From: Sebastes aleutianus
Lineage: Eukaryota > Chordata > Actinopteri > Perciformes > Sebastidae
Assembly (NCBI GenBank): GCA_916700875.1
Contig: CAKAKS010000034.1
Span: 16,397,718 to 16,461,717 of the forward strand
Direction of reading: 5' to 3'
Length of the DNA stretch: 64,000 nucleotides
Shown one piece after another: positions 50,301-62,200 of this stretch (its first letter is position 1; every line of letters begins with the position of its first letter). Below the pieces are notes generated by a model. The model made no database searches and had not been told where the DNA came from. It saw only the letters and a program-made list of their open reading frames with translations. The position numbers and the translations under genes were made by a program.

Positions 50301-52765
50301 TTATACCCGTTTTTCTGTTTGCTTTGTTGCCGATTCAAGGTTCAACTAGCATACTTCATGTTCTTTTGAGCAACGGCAAAGCATTGAAGTAACCACACTA
50401 TGGGACGTTGAAATGAAATGTAATTGCAGGGAAATGGAAATTTCTTTACTGACAATGAACGCCCCACACACTGTGAACTAGACAGAGCAGCATGCTGGGA
50501 AGTGCACATTTACCGTGACATAGTGGAAAGTGGGGGAAGCAATATTTTTGTCAGCATTGTAAAAAAAAAAAAAAACATAAACGTATTCATCTCCAAATGT
50601 GGTTTGGTCAAAACTGTGAAAATACTTTTCAATAAATATGTTTCAATAAATGTAAAGAGGCAAAATACTATAATAATCTCTCATAGCTACATCACTTTGG
50701 CTAAGATAATGCTACATCAGCACATGCCTAGTGAAAACAACACCTCACAAACAATTTAATCAGACTTCCGCCATTCATTTTATGATGAAAAGAATCAGAA
50801 TTTTCAAACCAATGACTGACTACAAGTCATATTATGAGGGAAAAGAAGCCTTCCTGTGAAAACGTGAAAATGTGTAAAATAGGCCACTTACATTTTTCAT
50901 GAGCAGGTGGAGCTTGTCGATGTCACTTAGCTGCTGCAAATCTTTAAGTGTCAGACTCAATTCGCATGATGTCTCATACACGAGCGTTTCCATGGTGACC
51001 AAGTCGTCGCACAAGAGCTCCAGCCCTGGGATCTCCCGCTCCTTCGCCAGACGCACCAGCGACAGAGCGCAGTCCACCTGATGGACACAAAGAACGCTGA
51101 TGAGGGAGGAGGAAAATGTTCAGTCTAAACAGTCAAGAGAGAGAAGCATCTACATCATTAGCACAATTGTTATTTTCTTATAAGGTACTTTTATCTTATT
51201 AATTGTTATCTATTAAGTGATAACACCATGCCATCATGTATTGACTCTTCAGTGTGTGCTATATGCTGAGTGGTTTCATGTGACTAGCAAGACTAAGAGT
51301 CTACAGCCACACTAGCAGTTCTGTGAGGTCAAAAGGCTTATTGTAAAGATAAGCCAAACTGGTATATGATAGATGAAACAATGTATTGGACCAGGGCCAA
51401 ATCTAAATTTTGCCTAGGGCACCAAAAGGGCTAGAGCTGGCCCAAATTGAAATTGTGACGTGATGATGGGACCAGATGAAAAGTCAGGGGATCATAAAAG
51501 TTCACAAAATGTAATGCCAATCCATCTTGTAGATGTAGGGTTTTAATATGTTTATTGAACTCAAATGTGTTATACTAGTAGTGAACTCCTTTAAGGAATA
51601 ACTCGTAGGTTGTATACTTAATGTTTAGCGAGTGTCGGTGTGCAGTTGAGAGAGAGAGACCGACAGAGAGAGCGTGCGAGTGTGACGGACTGATGGCGAG
51701 TATGAAGTCAGCAGGAACGTTACAGCTGTGAATGTAGCAGTGCAGTGTGTGTACAGTTCAGGCTGTCGGTAAATAAATGCTACAACTCCTCAAGACACAA
51801 GCCAAGGTTCCTGTGTCTTTTTTGGCACTGTCGGGGTTAGCCGCAAAGGAAAAACTGACTGTCGGGGGGGTGGAAATTTCCATTCCGGTCCCGAACGCCT
51901 GTTTTTGTTTTGGCCGGTGTGATCCCGTCCACCGTCCATTTCGAAACCCAAGTTGGCACACAAACACAGCCTTCTGCAGCCATGGAAGCAAGCTAACGAA
52001 CTAGATCATCAGAGATGACGTTAACGTTGGATTCTACCCGACCTGAGAGGCCTAGGTACATCTCTCTGTGGTCCGTGTGCAGCTGGGTTATCAAGGCAGC
52101 GAGTATTTGAGACACACAGCCGGTGAAGTGATTCTGACTACTGCTGCTGGCCAGAGGGTAACGTGGTTGTGTATAGAAGGTAACCCTCAAGCGGACGGAC
52201 CACGACTCCAATGTTTTGAATTTGGACTGCAGTACCCATTTTAAACGCTACATTCTGTTCCTTTAAGGTGGATGAAGATGCTGTTTAGAGCAAGGTGTCA
52301 TTGAAAAACCTGTTGCTGAGGTCACTGAACTGAGACGTGAACAAAAACAACAACGTTCCCAACTAATCCCAAACTAAATAATACCAGTGAGTCATTACTA
52401 ATATCCAATCATTAGCCTTTGGACAATAAAACAGGGACGATTTGGGCTTCCTGCTACTCCGATCGATAAAATTCCATCCAGAAGAGCAACCGATCGATAT
52501 CCGACCACCTATACGCTGGCAGCACGCCCGGCCAATCGATGCTCAGCCACCTGTGGATGCCAACCAATCAATAGCAGATGCCGCCGGGCCCTGTAGTGAT
52601 GATTGCTTTCTCTCCACCTTTTAGAGGAGGAAAGCCCTTTGGCACAGCGGTTAGTGCAGCAGCACATGCACACTGACACACACGCATTCTGCAAAGTTGT
52701 CATCTTCGGCTGATCTCTACGCATTTCTCGCCGAATAAATAATTGCACGCCTTCATTTGTAAAAT

Positions 52766-52797
<32 letters not shown>

Positions 52798-55700
52798 GGT
52801 ACGAGAGAGAGCCCAAATCACCTTGAGTCAGAGCCTGAGCAATTAGATACAACAAGAGAGAGAAGTCTATTGATCTAACTGTGAGTAAAGATCCTCCCCG
52901 CTCCCTCCACCCCTCCCCTCCTCTTCCTCTGCTCTCCAGAGATAGACTCCCCAGCTAACCGCAGACAATTCAGATGTTAAAATCTCACACTTTTTAATTA
53001 CAACCTCGTCTCCGTGCCCTCCCCCTCGTCATTTTGTTGCCAGCGGTGTTTCAAACAACACTTGTCTTTAATATCCTTTATTTCGACCCTTTCACCCCCT
53101 TTTAACCAGCCATTTTCGCTCCCACGGACAGCTCTTTCCATGAGATTGCGTTCCTTTTTTACCGCCCCTATTTTTGTGTTTGTAATACACTCTAACCTAA
53201 CGAGGGGTGTCACATCGGCCCGGCATTTATCTCCTTTTTTTCCCTTTCTTTTGGTTGCGCTTCCACTCGCTGCTTTTTCAAAACCCATCTCTCTCTCTCT
53301 ATCTTCCCCTCTGAGTCATCTTGTCAATCTTCCCATTCAGCGCCTTCGCTTCCCGCGGCTCTGCGACTGGTATAAAAACACTCCGGCTTCCTCTGATGTG
53401 GCTCCTTTTAATCAGACCCCCATTTTCCTCCATTAAAACGCTCTCCCAAGCATAAACACAGCCAGATGAGGGATGGGAGGAGGGCGCAAACAAGTGAGAA
53501 CAAATGAGATGAAAAAGTAAGGAGGGCAGGAAGGAGGGGGAGAAAAAAAAAAAGAGCTCAGCAAATGGCAGCGGAGCCGGTTTCCAATGTGTCTCTCTCA
53601 GTTGTGTGAAACAGTGTGTGAAAAAAGAAAGAGACATGAGAGTTCCCAAGAGGCTCCTGGAGTAATGTGTGAGAGAGCAAAAGGAGATGAGGTCAAATTA
53701 AAAAGGAGCAAAGGGAGATAATGAAAGAGAGAGCGGGTGTGATTCCTAAAGATAAACAAAGACTTCCTTTTACACACTTTCAGTCTCTCTTTCTTTCTCT
53801 ATGAGTGGATGATAAAAGGCACGATTCCCCAGTTGTCTCCAAAAAATGAGCAATGGACTCCCAAATTCCCTTCTCCTCCAGCCCTCCTCACACGCGGTGA
53901 AAGGGATGAAACGGAGAAATGAGGGGGAAAAAGATATGATTGCACCCCAGTTAGCCCTTTCACAAAGACAAAGAGATCGCCGTGACAACCTTGATCCATC
54001 ACCGTGAAGGAGCTAAAGAGGGGACGGAGCTGCCATGTGGATGGCGTGGGTGGAGAGAGTGGGCAGCTCCAGCGGTTACATCCCATTACTCCACTAAACA
54101 AGTCCTATCAAGTCCTATTTTTCAGTTACAGCTACAGGACGCTGATGACAGAAGCTTTGGTTACTCTTCATTAGAAGTCCATATGGCAGATATGATAATG
54201 ACTGTCACAGATAGGATCAAAGTGACCTTGACTGATGGAAGCTGGCAACGTCTCTCCTGCAGTCGGAATCCAAGCTTGTCGCATGTTTCTGCCCCAATCA
54301 TGTAAAAGAGCAATATGCAATTAGCTTCACATTTGCCAGATGTCTATTAATTCCTTTATGCTGCCATCTTGGTCAGTTCAAATCAAGTAGACGAAACCAG
54401 ATGGTTAGTGTTGAAAGCCAAAACCCTTCTTGACTAAAGGCCCTGACACACCAATCCGACGGTCGGCCATCGGTCAGTTTGGGGCCGTCTGTGAGCATCC
54501 GTCAGCCTAGTTGGACATCTGGAATGAAGCTACGTGGTGAGCGAGAGTGGTGTGAGAATGGTCGGCAAACGCCACTTTGATTCATGTACGTATCATAACA
54601 ACGGCTTTTATATCGGCCGTCCTTGGTCTTCCAGTTTCCCTTTTGGAATGACGAATACAGACTACCGATGCCTGCTGATGTGAAGAGTTATTTCCTCTCA
54701 CGTAGGCACAGACCATACGTGCTAACTGGCCGTCGGTTGTAGCCTTTGGGGTATGTTAAAATGCAACTTTTTGGCTAAGACAAAGGCAACGTGAGGCGGC
54801 ACAACAGTCAGCCTTCATCGCTGTGTGTCTGGGCCTTAAAGTGTCTTTGTGTTAATCTGCAGTCTGATGCTTTGGTTCTGCAGAGATACAGTCCCTGCTT
54901 ATTCTTTAGCCACGACTGGGAACCCAAAACGACGAATAAAGTGTTCGTACCTGTCTGGAGCAGGAGTCGATGTCCTTGGCTCTGCTTTGGTACCAGTCTG
55001 TCAGTAGCTCGATGGAGGGTGCGGCTGTGCGGAACCTCGGCAGCTCTGGAGCCCCCTCGTACAGGAAACTGTCGTCGTCAAACAAGTTCTGGTCCAGCGT
55101 CGCTCTGAGGAAGACAGGTAGGGAGAGTGGAGAGTGGAGTTAGATGCATGTGTGACTGTGTATTTTATCTTTTTACTCACTTTTTAGTGAAGTAGTAGAG
55201 GCACAGTAGATAAATAAAGGTCAAATCTGGTTATATTCTATATTTTTCTTCAACAAAAACACATTAAAAAGAGGCAAAACCAGCAATGAATACATCCCAC
55301 TAATGTAAGTATTGCTAATTGCTCTGTGCCATAAAGGTCCATTTTAGTACAAAATCCATTAAAAACACATCAATGAGCCACACTGTTGCACTGGTCGACA
55401 TGTTTCCTCATTACCGTGAACATGGAGCACTGTATTTTATTTTGAGTCAAGCCCACATTTACTGTCCTGCTGCTGTAAACATATTTAGCATTTCAAAAAT
55501 GAAAGAAATATATTCAATTCCTTGTTCAGTAGCAGCCAATGGGCTTTGGGTGGAGAGCCAACAGGAGAGGGGAGGCGGAGAGTATTGAGAGGCAGACTGA
55601 CACAGTTTTGATTTTGGTCTTCTCATGGGATTTGTTGAGAATAACAAAAAGAAAATTGAATATATCACCACGTTATCCTTTCAGGAGGAGGATATTGGGT

Positions 55701-58700
55701 TTGAGTGTGAGAAGGGAGAGGAGAGAAAACATGAACAGAAGAATGAAAAAAGGCGAAGAATGACGATATAACGTGGCAAAAAAAGGGAAGCGTGGGTGTC
55801 ATAAACACAGTCGTAAACACCGCTGCCATCACACAATCACAGTATCAAAATTTCACCCTGCAATCCCCGGCTAAGCGTACCACAATAGCCAACTGATATT
55901 ATGACTCGACACCAAAAGAGCAATAAAAAGGAGCTCGCTAAATGAAATTGTAAATGAAGCTGGCCTCCGTACTGCAGCAAGCAAATGGCATAAATTGGCA
56001 GCGCAACAAGATTTGGTATTAGTTTGTTATGGTTCTGTTTCACATTTAGATAATAGGATGTCATGTTTTGTGTTTCACATAATGATGCCAGCACAAGCTT
56101 CTAGCCTGTGTGGAGCATGAATTTGAACAATTCTACACTGCTAGGGGCTTTGTCATCGTGGGTACGGAGAGATTTTACTTTAATATCAGTTGAATTAAAG
56201 ACAGTATTGGTTTATTATACCGCTTAGTGTACAGTGTGATAATGTTAGTGTGTGATGTTCACTGTTTACCTGCACTCCTCTGCCTCGCACCAGTCCATCT
56301 CCCTGTGTCTCTGCTCATCCCACGGAATCAACGCCAACTCTCCTCCGTCATCCATGCTGAGAGAGTAGAAGAAAAAAACAGAAAGAGACGAATAAAGAGA
56401 AAAAAAATACTAATTATTATTATTATTTAATAATAATTAGTATTTCAAATTGAATGCGATAATAGCGCGTTAACCCAAAATCATTTTAACGCCACTAATT
56501 TCTTTAATGCATTAATGTGACTTGCGGTTTTTAGGTTGTAGCGGGCTCAGTTTTAAAGCTAGAGTGAAGATACTGGTATCATATGAAACTAGAAAACTGA
56601 TGCTCAAAAGTTACGCAAAATTTTAGCGAGGAATAACTGTCATGGCCATTTTCAATAGGGGTCCCTTGACCTCTGACCTCAAGATATATGAATGAAAATG
56701 GGTTCTATGGGTACCCACGAGTCTCCCCTTTACAGACATGCCCACTTTATGATAATCACATGCAGTTTGGGGCAAGTCATAGTCAAGTCAGCACACTGAC
56801 ACACTGACAGCTGTTGTTGCCTGTTGGGCTGCAGTTCGCCATGTTATGATTTTAGCATATTTTTTATGCTAAATGCAGTACCTGTGAGGGTTTCTGGACA
56901 ATATCTGTCATTGTTTTGTGTTAATTGATTTCTAATAATAAATATATACATACATTTGCATAAAGCAAGCATATTTGCCCACTCCCATGTTGATAAGAGT
57001 ATTAAATACTTGACAAATCTCCCTTTAAAAAATGAGGGATTAATTTGCGATTAATCATGAGTAATCATGTATCGTGATATTATGTTTTGTGATACTGTAT
57101 CGATTCTCAGAAACACTGTAGATTTCTATTTAATAGTTTACATGCAGTAATTAACTCAGTCAATACTTTATTTTATTTGCAAAGATATGCGCCCTCTTAG
57201 TGTATGTGCCCTCTGGACTGTGATAAATACAAATGCAGATCCCACTGTACTGATTGCATAAAAAAGTACACTTTTTTTTCTCAGATTTTATGCATATGGT
57301 GCTGCGTTCTTTATACTATTGACAGTTTTCCTAAAATTAGATTTAAAAAATTGCAATATATCGCCTGGCTTACAGTATCACAATATATCGCAGTCTATTA
57401 AATCGTTACCCCTGTATCATGATATGTATCGTATTCTTGCCAATACACTGCCCTACTTCTGAATAAATGTGTCATGCAATGTCAACACACTTGATTTTTC
57501 ATGTACAATACCTCCTCCATATAAAAAGGGAAAACCAATAAAAATTTGGTGACAAAAAAAAGAGAGAGAGAAAGGCAGAGCAAGACGCAGAAGTAGTGAG
57601 GAGGAGGAGAGATGCTAAATCAGAGGAAGAAGGGTCAGTTTTAGGGAAAAAAAACATGCTTAAGAGCAAATATCAGAACAAAGACCAATGACTAGCCAGG
57701 AGTCAAAAAAACAAACCTACCCACACCCACCTATAATGGCACCGGATAAATCAGCAGAGACATTTACTGTCTCAAACTAAACATGGTCATAAATTACAGG
57801 AAAAACTCTGGCGAGAGGTAGCAACATATGGGAAATGGAAACAGCGGAGCATAATAAGGAAAAGAATGGGTGGGGGGAAAAAAAACAAAAGCACGGCAAT
57901 AAACAATTCAAAGAACTTTTGGAAAAGAGTCTGAGTCGTGCCTCGGTTGTAAATAGCCGGGACTCTTTATTTTCTGAATGCCGTGTTGGTACTAAGCTTT
58001 ACTTCTTCCTGGTCTCCTTGAGTGTGACAGGCGTGAGGAAGATAAATAGGGAACACACAAGAAAAGAAACCAAAGTGAAGAATGACTCGGTGACCTCGCG
58101 TGTCAGCGCTGACGAGACTCAAGACACTCGAACACACTCACGTGAATGCATGCACTGAGACACTGGGCTTGAAACAGAAGCTGCTTCATATCTTATTCTA
58201 GTATTAATGCATTTCTTCTTCTTATCTATTTGTCTGTAGACAGAAAAATATGTACTGTGGTTGTAAAGCTCAAGGAGATAGCGTGGGCTGCAAATCATCT
58301 ATAGCTTTGGTGCAGTTAAAGGCCGAGTGCACACGCGCGCACGCTGCAGCAGTTTTTTAACACGACCATAACTTCTATCCAATCACCAAAAATACATAAG
58401 ATGTGTCCGAGGAAGCGGATGTGATTTATGTCAACGCACAAAAGTGGGAAGATTTTTTTACCAACACTCTGGCACAAGTTCATCCATTCAGATTGGAGTT
58501 TTAACACCGAGATGACAGAGATCGAGAAGTCTCGGCTCTTCCTCGAAAATGCTCACAGAAAGTGAACCTCTTTCTCTTTTTTTTCTTCTTCCCTGTCGTT
58601 CCCCAACTCCCTGGTCCTCTTTCCTCATTAAAGACAGCCGGGTTAGAGGGGTGGAGAGTAAATATTGGTGTGAGAGCTCGGATATCGATGGGGGGAATGA

Positions 58701-59169
58701 ATTATTCCGCGCCCGCTCCTCTAATCTACTTCACGTCAGTTTGAGAGAGGCAGGGGGAAGCGGGGCGGGAGAGGAAATGGAGATGCAAGGCAAACTTGGG
58801 AGCTGGTTTATTTTTATTTCCACTTGGCCAATCCTTTCAAGCTTAGGGGGCAAAAGTTTTCAACTATTCTGCATTCTTCCACACACATCCCCCCCCCCCT
58901 CCCCTTCCTCCCTTGCAGACTTGATCAATATTACAGGAGAATATTTTCCCCCTTTCAGGGAAGCATATAGCTCCAAACAGATGGCACGAGCCGACTCCGT
59001 CTGCTGCAGTGGAGGAGCGACGCGCTGTTGGGAGGAGCAGTTGGTGCTCACAGGCTGGGGAAAATAGGAAACTGCCCCACAGCGGCAGAGCCATGATGGA
59101 TGCTCACTGCAGAGCCACAGCCACCTGACCTCCATACAAACTCAGACATGGCTAATAAAGGGGAGCGGT

Positions 59170-59246
<77 letters not shown>

Positions 59247-62200
59247 AAGCCGTAAGAACTATTTCAATACATGTTTTTTAGCTCCAGGGGACTTTGGACT
59301 TGTATTCATGTGGATTTTTTTTTTTAGACAAATGTATATGTGGTGTATGAATAAATTAAATACCGACACAGGGAATGTATGAAAAGTCAAAAATGAAGGA
59401 AGGGGAAAAAGGCGAGGGAGACGAGTAAAATGGAAAAGCGAGTTAGAGGAAACAAAAAGGTAAAATGGATGGCTGGCTGAGCTCATCAGTAAGTCTGTCA
59501 CCTCTATTAGTGAAGCATAAAAGGGGTGAGGAATGAAACACTCCTCCATCATCTCCTTCTCACATATCCTCTCCCCGACTCCCTCACCTTCAGCGTTCTT
59601 CCAATCCCAACGCCGAAACCGAAAAGATGAAACCACTGCCGCGAGTATTGTGACATTTTAAAAGTGTTAAATGTTGTTTGCATGTAAATTTAGAAGTGTC
59701 CCTTTTTATGTCATCGCTGTGTTTTTTGCAAATATCAGCCCTTAAGCTCTGTATGTTCACTTGTGTAATGTCAGAAAGAATCCCGCTGTGTGACAGCGAG
59801 AACAAAAGGAAAGAGGAAGTGAGAAAGACCTCCGAGTGCACGCTCCGACTGAGGTGTGATTCCACATTTAGGTGATTTTAATTTGAAATGTAGGGAGACA
59901 TGCGGCGTGTGCGTTCCAGGGAGGTGTAAATGGTGATTTTCAGACATCAGAGAGGAAAAAGGGGATTAAGAAATACACACGTAGGCAAAATTGTTGGTAC
60001 CCTTCTGTTAAAGAAAGAAAAACCCCAAATGGTCACTGAAATAACTTGAAACTGACAAAAGTAATAATAAATAAAAATGTACTGAAAATGAACTAATGCA
60101 AATCAGACATTGTTTTTGAATTGTGGTTCAACAGAATCATTTTAAAAAACAAACTAATGAAACTGGCCTGGACAAAAATGATGGTACCCCTAGAAAAGAT
60201 GTAAAATAATTTGACCATAGGGACATATTAAACTAAGGTGTGTCCTGTAAATAGCATCACAGGTATCTTCAAACTTGTAATCAGTCAGTCTGCCTATTTA
60301 AAGGGTGAAAAGTAGTCACTGTGCTGTTTGGTATCATGGTGTGTACCACACTGAACATGGACCACAGAAAGCTGAGGAGAGAGTTGTCTCAGGAGATCAG
60401 AAAGAACATTATAGACCTTCATGTTAAAGGTAAAGGCTATAAGACCATCTCCAAGCAGCTTGACGTTCCTGTGACTACAGCTGCTCATATTATTCAGAAG
60501 TTTAAGGTCCACGGGACTGTAGCCAACCTCCCTGGACGTGGCCGCAAGAGGAAAATTGATGACAAATTGAAGAGACGGATAATACGAATGGTAACCAAAG
60601 AGCCCAGAACAACTTCCAAAGAGATTAGAGGTGAACTCCAAGGTCAAGGTACATCAGTGTCAGATCGCACCATCCGTCACTGTTTGAGCCAAAGTGGACT
60701 TAATGGAAGACGACCCAGGAGGACACCAAATCATAAAAAAGTGAGACTGGAATTTGCCAAAATGCATATTGACAAGCCACAAAGCTTCTGGGAGAATGTC
60801 CTTTGGACAGATGAGACAAAACTGGAGCTTTTTGGCAAGTCACATCAGCTCTATGTTCACAGACGCAAAAATGAAGCATCCAAAGAAAAGAACACTGTAC
60901 CTAATGTGAAACATGGAGGAGGCTCGGTTATGTTATGGGGCTGCTTTGTTGCATCTGGCACAGGGTGTCTTGAATCTGTGCAGGGTACAATGAAATCTCA
61001 AGACTATCAAGGCATTCTGGAGCGAAATGTGCTGCCCAGTGTCAGAAAGCTTGGTCTCAGTCGCAGGTCATGGGTCCTCAAACAGGATAATGACCCAAAA
61101 CACAGCTAAAAACACCCAAGAATGGCTAAGAACAAAACATTGGACTATTCTGAAGTGGCCTTCTATGAGCCCTGATCTAAATCCTATTGAACATCTGTGG
61201 AAGGAGCTGAAACATGCAGTCTGGAGAAGGCACCCTTCAAACCTGAGACAGCTGGAGCAGTTTGCTCACGAGGAGTGGGCCAAAATACCTGTCGACAGGT
61301 GCAAAAGTCTCATTGAGAGTTACAGAAATCGCTTGATTGCAGTGATTGCCTCAAAAGGTTGTGCAAAAAAATATTAAGTTAAGGGTACCATCATTTTTGT
61401 CCAGGCCAGTTTCATTAGTTTGTTTTTTAAAATGATTCTGCTGAACCATAATTCAAAAACAATATCTGATTTTCATTAGTTAATTTTCAGTAAATTTTTA
61501 TTTATTATTACTTTTGTCAGTTTCAAGTTATTTCAGTGACCATTGTGGGTTTTTCTTTCTTTAACGGAAGGGTACCAACAATTTTGCCTACGTGTGTAGA
61601 TGAAAGTATAAAGAGTTTTTTTAGTTGGGCTACATTTCTAAATAAAGCTTACATGTTACTTAAAAGGCCTTTTTAAACTGCACACAGGCATTCATTATTA
61701 TCAGAAATAAGTATTTTAAGTACTTTGATATGCAATATAAATGTTGTCCCCATCAGTACATCTTAATGGATTATTTTTTTGTTCCATAGTGTAGTGCAAA
61801 TTACAATGTTATTAGTACATTGGAATAGACAAGAATAAAATGGTTCATGTTTCTTTGGATTTGAAACATAAATCCTCACCCTCAGTAAAAAATACACAGG
61901 GTGCAATTTGAATAACATTTTCTTGTCATGTTCTCTTCTTCACTTCCACAGGATTGAATTGAATTGGGAAAACTCACTGAAATTGCACCATCTACAACAG
62001 AAAGACAGGACTTTACATTTGCTTTGAGCCTTCAGTGACCGGACAAAGAATTTGATTTCTTGTTTTAGTTAGTATTTTAAAGTCCAGATGAAGCAAAAAT
62101 AAAAATGTGTCATTAACCACTAAGCCAAATTTGAATGATTAAAAAAAAAAAACCAGTGTAAAAAATTTGGTTTCAAAATTGTGAAAAAAATAAGCAGTAT

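Larger units (their letters stand above)
51078..54950 (-). other. NBAS: NBAS intron D-E (3.87 kb)
   Basis: Contains a TTAA-flanked element (51590-52268), a CA run (52767-52796) and a GACACAC MITE (54434-54839). Segment 52800-53760 is strongly strand-asymmetric (C/T-rich then A/G-rich), which creates spurious open frames. No gene seen. Confidence 0.75.

Noticed and set aside
53014..53436. 140-codon open frame on the plus strand
   Set aside because: Ser/Pro/Phe-rich translation of a pyrimidine-rich stretch; no homology recognised and no gene structure.
58549..59067. 172-codon open frame on the plus strand
   Set aside because: Composition follows local C/T-rich DNA, no recognisable domain, no splice or promoter context, and it lies antisense within an NBAS intron.
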